Positions 27,504 to 36,287 of a stretch of 64,000 bases of DNA are shown one piece after another (within the stretch, counting starts at the first letter, position 1; every line of letters begins with the position of its first letter). Made by a program: the position numbers and the translations under genes. Source of the DNA: Microbulbifer variabilis ATCC 700307 (GTDB lineage: Bacteria; Pseudomonadota; Gammaproteobacteria; Pseudomonadales; Cellvibrionaceae). The notes beneath the pieces were generated by a model. It did no database searches. It was not told the DNA's origin and saw only the letters and a program-made list of their open reading frames with translations. Where the stretch lies: positions 62,001-126,000 of the forward strand of contig NZ_AQYJ01000027.1 in assembly GCF_000380565.1 (NCBI RefSeq), in the 5' to 3' direction.

Positions 27504-28274
27504 ATGCCCAATCACCTGCGTGGCAAGCGTATATTAACCACCCGCCCAGCTCACCAGTCGGGGAGCTGGTGCGCTCTGCTACAGGCAGAGGGCGCTCAGG
27601 TGGAAAACATTCCCATGCTGGGTATTGAGCCCCTCGAGAGCGACGATGCCCGACAGGCAATCAAAAAACGTATCCTCGATTTTGATCAAGTGGAAGTGGC
27701 AATTTTTGTCTCACAGAACGCCGTGCACTATGGAGTGAATTGGCTGGAAGACTACTGGCCACAATTACCACAAGGACCGCGCTACTATGCAATCGGCGCC
27801 GCCACAGCAAAAGCCTTGGATGCTCGAGGCATTCCCTGTGAGCAAAGCGGCGCTCATATGAATTCTGAGGATTTGCTTGGCCTGCCATCGCTGCAGGAGA
27901 TTAGCGGGCAGCGTATTCTTATTTTCCGTGGCAGTGGCGGGCGCACTTTGATTGGTGACACCTTGGGCGCTCGTGGTGCTCGGGTGGATTATTGCGAGCT
28001 ATACAATCGCACCCTACCCAGTAACTCTCAGGAGCAACTGAGAAAGTATGGCGTTGATGCAGACGCCATTACTGTGCATAGTGGTGAAACACTCACAAAT
28101 CTATCCTTTTGCATCGAACAAACTTCAATGGAGCAATTGCGCCAAGTAGCGCTTATCTGCCCAAGCGCCCGGGTTGCCGGGCAGGCAAAGGGGATCGGCT
28201 TTTCCGTGGTCCACACTGCTATCAATGCCAGCGACAAAGCTATGCTGGAAGCTCTGCAAAGTGCACTGAACTGA
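27504..28274 (+). CDS. hemD: Uroporphyrinogen-III synthase (HemD)
   Basis: Cyclises hydroxymethylbilane with inversion of ring D to give uroporphyrinogen III. The 256-residue reading from ATG 27504 begins MPNHLRGKRILTTRPAHQS, as expected for the family. The open frame extends upstream into hemC, but that extension is not conserved. Sequence conservation in HemD is low. Here the supporting marks are VSQNAVHYGVNWL (about 70-82), YYAIGAATAKAL (about 94-105), RILIFRGSGGRTLIGDTL and VHSGETLTNL (the GET-type motif near 195). Position between hemC and hemX supports the call. Confidence 0.94.
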   Translation: MPNHLRGKRILTTRPAHQSGSWCALLQAEGAQVENIPMLGIEPLESDDARQAIKKRILDFDQVEVAIFVSQNAVHYGVNWLEDYWPQLPQGPRYYAIGAATAKALDARGIPCEQSGAHMNSEDLLGLPSLQEISGQRILIFRGSGGRTLIGDTLGARGARVDYCELYNRTLPSNSQEQLRKYGVDADAITVHSGETLTNLSFCIEQTSMEQLRQVALICPSARVAGQAKGIGFSVVHTAINASDKAMLEALQSALN

Positions 28275-28387
28275 GTTTCCATCGGATTCTCCGCCCTATT
28301 TGGTAAAAGTTCCCAAAACAGCGCCACCCCGACTATAAAGGCCGGTGCCACTCGCTATAATTCGACGACAATTTTCAGCTTCGCTCC

Positions 28388-29737
28388 ATGCCCATGACCA
28401 ACGAAAAACCCCAGGACAACAACTCCGCAAAAAAAGTAGCCCCCACTTCCGGGGATACGGGCAAGGCGGAAAGCACAAGTAACTTCGCCAAAGCGACACA
28501 AGGGAGGCCCGCTGGAAGTACTGCCAAAGACAGTGGTGGTAACTGGTGGTGGTTAGTATTTTTCCTGCTGGTAGTAGCTCTCATCGCTTTCGTCTGGTTC
28601 AGCTGGCCTCAACTAGGCAGTCGTATTAGTGCTTACCTGGGTTTCTCACCATCAACTGGTAATGAGTCACGCCAGGTTACAGATACATCCCAAACGCGGC
28701 AGGCTAATACAGAACAACGGGCAGAAGAGCCTACTGAGAAAGCACCAACCACTGATGGGCTGTCGAACCAGGCACATTCTGAATCAGGCTTTTCACAGCC
28801 CGCTCAAACACCCGGCCAACCGACCACTCCATATCCTAATCAGCAGCTCATCCAGCTGCAGCAGGCCGATGCCAGCCTACGCAATCAGATTCAAGCACAA
28901 GCAAATACTATCTCGGAACTGAAACAGCAACTGGCCAGCATGCAGCGCAGTATCACTGCGCAGGGCAATCGCTTGAGTGAGCTGGGTAATGTGAGCCGCC
29001 AGGACTGGCAGCTTGCTGAGGCCGATTACTTACTGCGCATGGCCAATCAGCGCCTTATGCTGGAAGATAACAGCCGCGCTGCCCTGGGCCTGGTGGAGAA
29101 AGTCGACAAAATACTCCGCCAAGTTAACCTGCCTGATTTATATGGCGTACGCCAACAATTGGCGAAAGATATCACCGCACTGAGACTGGTCGAGAATGTA
29201 GACCGGGAGGGGATTTACGTGCGCCTACGTGCCCTGGAGGAGCAGTTGATCCGCGCCAATATTCAACCGGAATTCACCATGACCCAGACCCAGGAAGAAG
29301 AGCCTAAGGCGGAGCCTGCACAAGTCGATCAGGCTCCCTGGGAGCGCAGTTGGCAGCGATTTACCTCCTTCCTCCGTGATTCAGTTCGCCCCATTGATGG
29401 TGATATCAACCCTGTCATGCTCTCTCCGCAGAGTGAAACACGCTTTCGCCAGACCCTGCGTTTAAATATGGAGCAGGCGCAGCTCGCTCTGCTGCGCGGC
29501 GACTCTAGGGTATACAAGGATGCCCTGGACAGTGCCCGCGAGCTGCTATTGACTTATGGCACTGCCAACGCTCAGCGCAATGCGCTGGCCGAACAGCTGG
29601 CTGAGCTAAGCAGACAACCCATCCTGGCGCAAATGCCTGATCTAAACGCCTCACAGTTAGCCCTGTACAACTATATCGAGCGCCTGCATAAAACCTCCGG
29701 CCAAGGTGGTCCCGCACTGGAGGAGACAGCTCAGTGA
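28388..29737 (+). CDS. hemX: HemX-family inner-membrane protein
   Basis: Member of the family long labelled uroporphyrinogen-III C-methyltransferase, though it lacks that enzyme's SAM-binding domain; its function in haem synthesis is not settled. The 449-residue protein has a low-complexity Ser/Ala/Lys N-terminus (1-50), one transmembrane helix (about 53-73, WWWLVFFLLVVALIAFVWF), then a Gln/Thr-rich linker. A coiled-coil region with LQQADASLRNQIQAQ and ISELKQQLASMQ follows (about 155-200), then a helical C-terminal domain containing ADYLLRMANQRLML (about 218-231). The stop overlaps the hemY start by four bases. Start may be the second ATG, six bases later. Confidence 0.9.
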   Translation: MPMTNEKPQDNNSAKKVAPTSGDTGKAESTSNFAKATQGRPAGSTAKDSGGNWWWLVFFLLVVALIAFVWFSWPQLGSRISAYLGFSPSTGNESRQVTDTSQTRQANTEQRAEEPTEKAPTTDGLSNQAHSESGFSQPAQTPGQPTTPYPNQQLIQLQQADASLRNQIQAQANTISELKQQLASMQRSITAQGNRLSELGNVSRQDWQLAEADYLLRMANQRLMLEDNSRAALGLVEKVDKILRQVNLPDLYGVRQQLAKDITALRLVENVDREGIYVRLRALEEQLIRANIQPEFTMTQTQEEEPKAEPAQVDQAPWERSWQRFTSFLRDSVRPIDGDINPVMLSPQSETRFRQTLRLNMEQAQLALLRGDSRVYKDALDSARELLLTYGTANAQRNALAEQLAELSRQPILAQMPDLNASQLALYNYIERLHKTSGQGGPALEETAQ

Positions 29738-30984
29738 GAAAGGTCCTTTTTATCGCTATAGCGCTGCTACTACTCGGCGCCCTGCTGCCACAAATCAATC
29801 AAAATTATCCGGGATATCTGATCATCGGTTTTGGTGGCGCATTGAACAAAGGTTATGAGATGAATCTCTGGTTCGCCATAGTCGCATTGGTGTCCCTGTT
29901 ATTCGCTTTCTTTATACTGGTCTGGCTCGCGCGCAGTCTGTTTCGGGCGATTAGAGGAAGTGTCGACCGTCTTCGTTTTGGCCGCCAACGTATCGCCCGT
30001 CGGAGGCTCACCAGCGGTTTGGTGGAATTTATGGAGGGCAACTGGTCCCGCGCACGGCGGCAGCTTTTGAAAAGTGCGCCACGCTCTGAAGCACCATTGA
30101 TCAATTATCTGGCAGCGGCGCGTAGCGCCTTTGAACTGGGCTTTCGCGAGGAGGCCAATGAGCTTCTGGCAAAAGCAGAAGCTTGCGGAGAGGATACCCG
30201 CCTTGCCGTGGCTCTCAGTCAGGCACGTATGCAGCTCCAGGACAAACATTATGAGCAGTGTATCGCCAGCCTTAAAAGGGCCAAACAACTAGAGCCCAAA
30301 CATCCCGCCTTACTGCAACTGCTAAAACAGGCTTATTACTCTCTGGGCGACTGGAGCAGCCTGCGTGAGCTTCTGCCAGAGTTGGAAAAACACGCCAACA
30401 TGCATGATGAAGAATTGCAGAAGCTAGAATTGGAAGTTTACCAGCACCAGTTGAATGAGGCTGCAAACCGCAATGACAGTGAAACATTACAGGGTGTCTG
30501 GCACAGTCTGAACGGGCGCTGGCAGCGTAATATGGAGTTGCGCAATCTATATACACGGCTACTGCACCAGATCGGTGACGATATCGAAGCAGAGAAACAT
30601 CTACGCTGGCTACTAAACAGAGAGTGGAACCCCAAACTGGCTGATTTATATGGCTGCCTTACTGGAGCTGATTCTTCTGCACAGCTTTCTGCCGCCGAGG
30701 GCTGGCTTAAGGAATACGGAGAAAGTGCCGACCTCCTCACTTGCCTCGGCCGCCTGTGTATGCGTAATGAGTTGTGGGGGAAAGCCCAACAGTATTTAGA
30801 AAAGAGCCTGTTGTTACGTCAAGACCCAGTAACTTCCGCTGAACTTGCCCGCCTGTTCGAAGCGCTGGGAGAAAAAGACAAAGCCGCACGGCTTTTCCAG
30901 GAAGGGCTAATGCAAGCGGTTAAAGACTTACCACAACTGCCTATGCCCAGCCAGGACAAACCCCTACTCGGCGTGCATGCCTGA
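29734..30984 (+). CDS. hemY: HemY, haem-biosynthesis-associated TPR protein
   Basis: Inner-membrane protein with a tetratricopeptide C-terminal part. The gammaproteobacterial HemY is genetically tied to late haem synthesis and is not the Bacillus protoporphyrinogen oxidase of the same name. The 416-residue protein has two N-terminal transmembrane helices (about 4-20 and 45-66) and the HemY_N stretch with GSVDRLRFGRQRIARRRLTSGLVEFMEGNWSRA-type residues (about 71-103). Helical TPR-like repeats run to the C-terminus. It overlaps hemX by four bases and is followed by a terminator, ending the operon. Confidence 0.93.
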   Translation: MRKVLFIAIALLLLGALLPQINQNYPGYLIIGFGGALNKGYEMNLWFAIVALVSLLFAFFILVWLARSLFRAIRGSVDRLRFGRQRIARRRLTSGLVEFMEGNWSRARRQLLKSAPRSEAPLINYLAAARSAFELGFREEANELLAKAEACGEDTRLAVALSQARMQLQDKHYEQCIASLKRAKQLEPKHPALLQLLKQAYYSLGDWSSLRELLPELEKHANMHDEELQKLELEVYQHQLNEAANRNDSETLQGVWHSLNGRWQRNMELRNLYTRLLHQIGDDIEAEKHLRWLLNREWNPKLADLYGCLTGADSSAQLSAAEGWLKEYGESADLLTCLGRLCMRNELWGKAQQYLEKSLLLRQDPVTSAELARLFEALGEKDKAARLFQEGLMQAVKDLPQLPMPSQDKPLLGVHA

Positions 30985-30997
30985 CGCTTTTCCCCGC

Positions 30998-31025
30998 GGG
31001 CCCACAATTCCTCGGGCCCTTTTTC
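30998..31025 (+). terminator. Terminator after hemY
   Basis: Two copies of the self-complementary GGGCCC (30998-31003 and 31014-31019) pair around a 10-base loop, followed by TTTTT. It ends the hemCDXY transcript. Confidence 0.85.
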
Positions 31026-31094
31026 TAGCGCAGCCGAATCTCTCTATAGTGTGCATTCTCTGTCACTATTCAGGCAAATAGGATAGGAAGGCCA

Positions 31095-32165
31095 ATGAAA
31101 CCCCCCAGTTTTTACATTTTTATCAGCATTTTGATATTTAACACTCTAGTGCATGCCTATGCTCAGGCACCGGTAAATAATCAGATCAAACCACAGGATG
31201 CACTCCTGAGCGATTACAAATACCCCTATCCGGTAAAGGTATTCCAGCAAACCTGGCAAAATCAGCCTGTATCCCTCGCCTACATGGATGTACCAGCCTT
31301 CGGAAAAAGAGCCCAGCGAGGTACTGTCCTACTTTTACATGGCAAAAATTTTTCTGGTGCTTACTGGGAAGACACCATTGATGCGCTTAGCCAGCTGGGT
31401 TACCGAGTAGTTGCACCAGACCAGATTGGCTTTGGGAAATCCAGTAAACCCCTACGCCAGTACACCTTGCACAGTATGTCCGCTGATACCAAAGCACTGC
31501 TGGATCACCTCCGGATAACCGAGGTTGCGCTGGTTGGCCACTCTATGGGGGGCATGTTAGCAGTGCGCTTTGCACTGATGTATCCACAGGTAGCCCAGAA
31601 GCTCGCTCTGATAAACCCTATCGGCCTTGAGGACTGGAAGCGCGTTGTACCCTATGAACCATTGCAAAAAGCTATCGCCAGGGAACAAGCACAAACACCG
31701 GAAAGTATCCAACGCTATATGTCCAACGCCTACTTTGCAGGGGAGTGGCAAGCCCGGTATACACCCCTTCTCGGTATCCAGGCCGGTTGGACCCTAGGAC
31801 CCGATGCCGCCCATATGGGCATGATAGACGCACTTACTTCCGAAATGGTTTTTACCCAGCCTGTACTTTATGAATTTTCCGATCTGAAAGTGCCAACCTT
31901 ACTCATTATCGGTACCCGAGATCGCACTGCCATCGGCCGCAATCGCGCACCTGCGGCACTTCAGAGTTCCCTTGGACGTTATGATCAGCTGGGCCGGCAA
32001 GCCGCCGAAGCAATCCCTAATGCGAAACTAGTGGAACTTACCAACGTCGGACATATCCCCCAATATGAAGCTTTTCCCGCATACTTCGATGCACTGAGCC
32101 ACTTTTTACAAAAAGAAAATTTTCACTCAGCAAGAGGGAAACCAAATAAGCACACTGGAAAATAA
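31095..32165 (+). CDS. Exported alpha/beta hydrolase
   Basis: Probable periplasmic or secreted esterase/hydrolase of unknown substrate. The 356-residue protein has a signal peptide (about 1-24, ending AYAQA) and an alpha/beta-hydrolase fold. The oxyanion-region motif is LLHGKNFSG (about 80-88), the nucleophile elbow is GHSMGG with Ser150, and the likely acid and base are Asp276 (GTRDRT) and His320 (TNVGHIPQ). A cap region covers about 175-250. The ribosome site AGGAAGG lies before ATG 31095. It is monocistronic between the hemY terminator and the AT-rich stretch that follows. The substrate cannot be told from sequence. Confidence 0.9.
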   Translation: MKPPSFYIFISILIFNTLVHAYAQAPVNNQIKPQDALLSDYKYPYPVKVFQQTWQNQPVSLAYMDVPAFGKRAQRGTVLLLHGKNFSGAYWEDTIDALSQLGYRVVAPDQIGFGKSSKPLRQYTLHSMSADTKALLDHLRITEVALVGHSMGGMLAVRFALMYPQVAQKLALINPIGLEDWKRVVPYEPLQKAIAREQAQTPESIQRYMSNAYFAGEWQARYTPLLGIQAGWTLGPDAAHMGMIDALTSEMVFTQPVLYEFSDLKVPTLLIIGTRDRTAIGRNRAPAALQSSLGRYDQLGRQAAEAIPNAKLVELTNVGHIPQYEAFPAYFDALSHFLQKENFHSARGKPNKHTGK

Positions 32166-32298
32166 ACAGTGATTCTCTATATATAAAATTGCAGATTAAG
32201 GGTAAGAAGAATTGTTATCTCCCCTCAGGCTCGGAGAAGAAGAAAATAAACCTTGGGATGAGATTTGTTTGTATTGAATTTTGACTGGATAATAAATT

Positions 32299-32329
32299 AA
32301 GCAGGGTCCTTAGGGTAGGCTCCCTGCTT
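32299..32329 (+). other. Hairpin downstream of the alpha/beta hydrolase
   Basis: AAGCAGGG and CCCTGCTT form an 8-bp stem around a 15-base loop, about 135 bases past the hydrolase stop. No clean T run follows on the plus strand (TGCAGAAAAC), so its role as a terminator for either neighbour is doubtful. Confidence 0.4.
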
Positions 32330-32376
32330 GCAGAAAACAGACTTGTTAAAGTACAACTGAAATCCAAATAAAGTAA

Positions 32377-32706
32377 CTAGATATTTGCAAACATTCCCGC
32401 AAATAGCAACATGGCAAAGAAAGTGATTACCCCCTGCAGTAAAGCAATAAGAATTGCTTTTAAGAAACCAGTGCCTAAAACCAGCATATAGGCAATTGCC
32501 GCTAATGGAATCGTTAGTAGGACACCTGCACTGTCACTAACTCCAGGCAACATCCCACCAACAATCCTCTGAATAATTAATGCTAATAACAGAGCAAAAA
32601 GACAATAAAAAACCCCTGTATTTCTTGCACCTAACATAGCAGCGGCCAACTTTAATGGCAAAACAAGAACTGCCACCATTATGATTACAAAAATAATCAA
32701 TTCCAT
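32377..32706 (-). CDS. Small integral membrane protein, unknown function
   Basis: I do not recognise the family. The 109 residues are almost wholly hydrophobic, with about four membrane helices (roughly 2-22, 32-50, 60-80 and 83-106), few charged residues and two short loops (ARNTG; GGMLPGVSDSAG). A clear ribosome site (AAGGAG) stands nine bases before ATG 32706, which supports it as a real gene. It lies alone in an AT-rich stretch, convergent with the hydrolase gene. Confidence 0.65.
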   Translation of the reverse strand: MELIIFVIIMVAVLVLPLKLAAAMLGARNTGVFYCLFALLLALIIQRIVGGMLPGVSDSAGVLLTIPLAAIAYMLVLGTGFLKAILIALLQGVITFFAMLLFAGMFANI

Positions 32707-33009
32707 TTTTTACCACTCCTTCATTTTGTATTTATTTAAAAAATCCCCACAATCGATATTTCTCACCAAGTGATGCTTAACTTATCAGGTCGTCGCCAAT
32801 GGATAAAATATAGCCTTGCAACCAAGGCAGGCTACATCGACGGCACTTTTTTGAACTTATGGCACTAAAGTTCTATATCTCGAGTATCATACTACTTTAT
32901 TGGAATTTCGTTTAAGCAAACGCATAAAAAAAGATGGCAGGAAAAATCACAGCCCCTCTTTATTCAATGAAATAAGCGTCAGTAATTTTGCTTAGGGAGC
33001 AATGACAGC
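32707..33009. other. AT-rich intergenic stretch
   Basis: No gene is visible in about 300 bases. A hairpin, GCCTTG-CAAC-CAAGGC (32813-32828), is nested near weak flanking complementarity (TAGCC/GGCTA and CGTCG/CGACG) and is followed at 32849 by six T's. This could be a poor terminator or a relic of a structured element. Upstream of it should lie the promoter of the small membrane-protein gene. Confidence 0.4.
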
Positions 33010-33523
33010 TTATCTACGAACTAACATCATCTCAGGCGGAACAAGACTGCCTGCCTCAATATAGCTTTCTCTGCGTAGCAGTTTGTCGTTTTCCAGTCAT
33101 TTAAAAGCCAAATCGTGCTGATGATTTACTAAAGAATTTTTTAAGCTTGTAACATCCATAAATGTGAAAGCTAACTGCTCATCACTTACATGGCCTTCTA
33201 GCCATAAGCGTGGTTGATTCCCCTGGGGACAGTAATGTGCAGCAAGAAGAGTTCCATTATTCATATGGTATATGGTAAGTGAGCGGGATTGTCCATCATA
33301 GATCCAATTCTCAATTAGTACAGCACCACCAGCCATTTGAGAAAAATTAATATAGAATTTCTCCCGATCAGACCCTTCTTTTTTCCAATCCCCCTCAAGA
33401 GATTTTATACGATCAAATGCCCATTTTACGTTAGAACCAGATTCGGCTGCATTTACAGCTACAACTGTTAAAGACAGGGCTAATAAGCATGCTTTTAAAA
33501 AAACGTAATTTTTTTCTCAACAT
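33010..33523 (-). pseudogene. Broken gene for a small secreted protein (frameshift plus in-frame TGA)
   Basis: Reading from ATG 33523 gives MLRKKLRFF and then soon fails. Removing one base in the A7 or T7 run (33502-33516) joins it to a perfect signal peptide ending LSLTVVAVNA. The mature part follows: FDRIKSLEGDWKKE, then GTLLAAHYCPQGNQPRLWL and a histidine-rich NHQHDLAFK. The HYC..GNQPR stretch recalls a family of small exported proteins of unknown function. After LAFK a TGA (33097-33099) interrupts, yet the same frame continues 28 more plausible codons (LENDKLLRRESYIEAGSLVP and on) to TAA at 33010. TGA may replace a TGG or be a simple nonsense change. Two independent lesions argue for decay rather than one read error. 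The intact C-terminal open frame alone is 79 codons (33097-33336). Confidence 0.7.
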
Positions 33524-33680
33524 ATTCGACATATCTAATCATTGATCTAAAAACCAGAAAATAAATTTCCACTACTTGTTTTTAAAATATGACCTTTATA
33601 TTTATTTGCACTTTACTAATCACCTCTGCCAGCTTACAGTTTAAATCCGCTCTATTTTAGTAAATTATTTGACCTATCAA

Positions 33681-33863
33681 TCATAGTCCCGCCTCAAAAT
33701 ATTCAAACGACAAATATATTGCTAAGCTTCTTAACCGGCCAGTAGTCTTTTTCATCGCATAAGCTGATTTAGTATCAACGCCCCGATTCACAACCAAGAT
33801 AAATCCATCTTTACGTTCAATATCAAAATACATTGACGCAGACAAGTTCAGGTCTGACCCCAT
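33681..33863 (-). CDS. Doubtful 60-residue orphan frame or gene fragment
   Basis: Sixty codons from ATG 33863, directly preceded by an in-frame TAA. AGGA lies near the start, but it is part of the AGGATAAATGGGGTCAG context shared with a suspected repeat tail. The product (DIERKDGFILVVNRGVDTKS in its middle) is amphipathic, has no signal peptide or membrane segment, and matches no family I recognise. It may be the 3' remnant of a lost gene. Confidence 0.25.
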   Translation of the reverse strand: MGSDLNLSASMYFDIERKDGFILVVNRGVDTKSAYAMKKTTGRLRSLAIYLSFEYFEAGL

Positions 33864-34216
33864 TTATCCTGTGAAACCATTGCGATCCTGCCAAAAGAAG
33901 CGCTCTGAGTCAGAAATAACTTCTGACAATCGGAAGCGAAACATTCCGTTACACATGGATTCAGAAAATACTTTTCTGTCTTATCTCGGGTATAAATTCC
34001 CTAATATTATTAACACCTATGCCTTTTTCTTATTCACCTGGTAATGCCATCACAAATATTAAAATAAAAAAATGACAGTACTAATTGAGTAAATTATTTT
34101 CTTAAAAATTTCTCATCAACACTTTTAAGAATCTGCAAAGACTCCACCACAAGAGGTCACACGCACTACTTATAGATGTAAACAAATTGATATAAATAAA
34201 TCAGAGATACAACAAA

Positions 34217-34255
34217 CTACAGCTGCTAGGCAAGCGAACCAGTAAGCAGCCGTAG
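34217..34255 (-). terminator. Possible terminator hairpin after ubiD
   Basis: On the minus strand CTACGGCTGCT pairs with AGCAGCTGTAG (11 bp with one G-U pair) around a 17-base loop. It is followed by TTTGTTGT, 65 bases past the ubiD stop. The long loop and mixed tail make it a weak terminator candidate. Confidence 0.4.
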
Positions 34256-34319
34256 GCAGAACACCCCAGTGTTGCTCCAGCACGAAGGGGATAGAAAATT
34301 AAAATTATCGCTAACGAAA

Positions 34320-35786
34320 TTATCCAAGACCCAACTTGGACCAAATCTCGTCGACTTTTTTAACTACCATCGGGTCTCTTTCAATAGGATTGCCCCATTC
34401 TCTATCAGTTTCACCCTGCCACTTATTAGTGGCATCAAAACCAACTTTGGATCCCAAGCCCGATACTGGGGAAGCAAAATCCAGATAATCAATCGGAGTA
34501 TTTTCTACCATTACGGTATCCCGAGCTGGATCCATGCGGGTTGTCATAGCCCAAATAACATCATTCCAATCTCGCGCATTTACATCATCATCTGTGACGA
34601 TAACAAACTTGGTGTACATAAATTGGCGCAGGAAAGACCAGACCCCCATCATCACCCTTTTTGCATGGCCGGGGTACTGTTTCTTCATGGTCACCACGGC
34701 GAGCCGATAAGAACAACCTTCAGGAGGTAGATAGAAATCGACAATTTCCGGGAACTGCTTCTGTAAAATCGGCACGAACACTTCATTGAGAGCCTCACCC
34801 AAGATCGCGGGCTCATCCGGTGGCCGTCCGGTATAAGTGCTGTGATAGATTGGGTCCTTGCGATGAGTAATTTTCTCAACAGTGAAGACAGGAAAGCTAT
34901 CTATCTCATTGTAATAGCCGGTATGGTCTCCATATGGCCCTTCATCGGCCATATCATCGGGATAAATGAATCCCTCCAACACATACTCTGCACTGGCAGG
35001 AACTTGTAAATCACTGAGCAGTGCATTGGTTACTTCAGTTTTATCACCACGCAACAGGCCGGCAAATGCATATTCAGACAGTGTATCCGGTACTGGAGTA
35101 ACAGCCCCCAGAATGGTGGCGGGATCTGCGCCCAGTGCTACAGCAACGGGATACGGTTGGCCGGGATGTTTTTTACACCAGTCGCGAAAATCAAGTGCAC
35201 CGCCACGATGACTGAGCCAGCGCATAATCAAGCGGTTTTTACCAATCAGCTGCATTCGGTAAATACCTAAATTTTGGCGCTTCTTCTCTGGTCCACGAGT
35301 TATCACCAAGGGCCAGGTCACCAGGGGCGCTGCATCTCCTGGCCAGCAAGTTTGAACGGGCAGCTTGTTGAGGTCCACCTGCTCTTGATCCAGCACAACC
35401 TGCTGGCAGACTGCTCCCTTGACCACTTTTGGCCCCATATTCAGAACCTGCTTGAAAACTGGCAGTTTTTCCCAGGCATCCCGCAAATTTTCCGGAGGCT
35501 GTGGCTCTTTAAGAAAGGCCAGCAGTTCACCGACCTCACGCAATTCACCGATATTCTCACGCCCCATTCCCAGAGCTACCCGCTCGGTAGTACCAAACAA
35601 GTTTGCAAGTACAGGGGTTTCAAAGCCTACTGGATTTTCAAAAAGTAGGGCCGGACCGCCACTGCGCAACACGCGGTCTGCAATTTCCGTCATCTCGAGA
35701 ATCGGATCTACAGGGTGCTGAATCCGCCTCAATAGGCCCCGCTTTTCCAACAGCTTGATAAAGTCGCGCAGGTCTTTGTATTTCAT
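34320..35786 (-). CDS. ubiD: UbiD, 4-hydroxy-3-polyprenylbenzoate decarboxylase
   Basis: Prenylated-FMN-dependent decarboxylase of ubiquinone biosynthesis; needs the flavin prenyltransferase UbiX, which is not in this window. The 488-residue length is typical. Conserved stretches include [17 protein letters not shown] (about 34-50), [45 protein letters not shown] (about 281-291, with the catalytic-region Glu and Asp), and [12 protein letters not shown]. It is transcribed alone, with the RRM gene upstream separated by a terminator. Its neighbourhood with rho and trxA matches Pseudomonas. Confidence 0.97.
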   Translation of the reverse strand: MKYKDLRDFIKLLEKRGLLRRIQHPVDPILEMTEIADRVLRSGGPALLFENPVGFETPVLANLFGTTERVALGMGRENIGELREVGELLAFLKEPQPPENLRDAWEKLPVFKQVLNMGPKVVKGAVCQQVVLDQEQVDLNKLPVQTCWPGDAAPLVTWPLVITRGPEKKRQNLGIYRMQLIGKNRLIMRWLSHRGGALDFRDWCKKHPGQPYPVAVALGADPATILGAVTPVPDTLSEYAFAGLLRGDKTEVTNALLSDLQVPASAEYVLEGFIYPDDMADEGPYGDHTGYYNEIDSFPVFTVEKITHRKDPIYHSTYTGRPPDEPAILGEALNEVFVPILQKQFPEIVDFYLPPEGCSYRLAVVTMKKQYPGHAKRVMMGVWSFLRQFMYTKFVIVTDDDVNARDWNDVIWAMTTRMDPARDTVMVENTPIDYLDFASPVSGLGSKVGFDATNKWQGETDREWGNPIERDPMVVKKVDEIWSKLGLG

Positions 35787-35917
35787 GGATTACCGGACGA
35801 TGAAAATAAACTAACGCGCAGTGTAAAACAGAAAAGACAAAATGGGGAATGGCGCCCTGGTCAGGGTGCTTAAAATAAGGGGGGAGAGTCGACCCGCAAG
35901 CGCTAAGCTGCGGGCCG

Positions 35918-35945
35918 AAAAAATCTTAAGCTTGTCGCAAGCTTA
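35918..35945 (-). terminator. Terminator overlapping the RRM gene stop codon
   Basis: On the minus strand TAAGCTTG, CGA, CAAGCTTA form an 8-bp stem whose first three bases are the TAA stop of the RRM gene. AGATTTTTT follows. The 3' untranslated region is therefore almost absent. A second GC-rich inverted sequence (GACCCGC...GCGGGCC) lies just beyond, at about 35890-35916. Confidence 0.8.
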
Positions 35946-36212
35946 GAAGCGGGGGCGGCGCGGACGATCTTCGCGGGGCTTAGCTTCGTTAACACGGATG
36001 TTACGGCCGGACAGTGGCTGGTCGTTCATCTCTTCGATTGCTTTACGCGCTTCATCGTCGTTAGGCATTTCTACGAAACCGAAGCCTTTAGAGCGGCCAG
36101 TCTCACGGTCGGTGATTACAGTAGCCCGAGAGATCTCTCCGAATGCGCCGAAAGCTTCGTGCAGGTCGTCAGAGGTTACCGCGTAGGCCAGATTTCCAAT
36201 ATAGATATTCAC
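35943..36212 (-). CDS. RRM-domain RNA-binding protein
   Basis: Small single-RRM protein of the cyanobacterial Rbp/gammaproteobacterial type; binds RNA, with targets unknown. The 89 residues are one RRM: RNP2 as IYIGNL (residues 3-8) and RNP1 as KGFGFVEM (about 43-50), followed by a basic tail (KPREDRPRRPRF). The start is GTG at 36212, giving MNIYIGNLAY; no ATG gives an intact RNP2. A GAGAACC sequence is the only ribosome-site candidate. The gene has its own terminator and a leader containing a perfect inverted repeat, so autoregulation is plausible. Confidence 0.94.
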   Translation of the reverse strand: MNIYIGNLAYAVTSDDLHEAFGAFGEISRATVITDRETGRSKGFGFVEMPNDDEARKAIEEMNDQPLSGRNIRVNEAKPREDRPRRPRF

Positions 36213-36251
36213 AAAAGGTTCTCACTAGATGTGTGGGCTGTCGTGCAGTCA

Positions 36252-36287
36252 CAAATGAATAACCAGCTCCACCAGATTATTCATTTG
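36252..36287 (-). promoter_or_regulatory. Perfect 11-bp inverted repeat in the RRM gene leader
   Basis: On the mRNA strand CAAATGAATAA, a 14-base loop (TCTGGTGGAGCTGG) and TTATTCATTTG form a perfect stem that ends 39 bases before the GTG start. The loop exposes GGUGGAG, which resembles a ribosome site. This could be a regulatory RNA hairpin or, as DNA, an operator. Confidence 0.6.

Larger units (their letters stand above)
33524..34319. other. AT-rich gene-poor stretch before ubiD
   Basis: Nearly 800 bases with only a doubtful 60-codon frame. Small hairpins are visible, for example GTCAGAA-N5-TTCTGAC (33909-33927) and one at 34217-34255. Base composition is strikingly AT-rich next to the flanking genes. 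The sequence TGGGGTCAGACCTGAAC (minus strand, ending near 33861) resembles a tail I associate with repeat or IS remnants in gammaproteobacteria; that is memory only. It looks like an old insertion or deletion scar. Confidence 0.45.
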
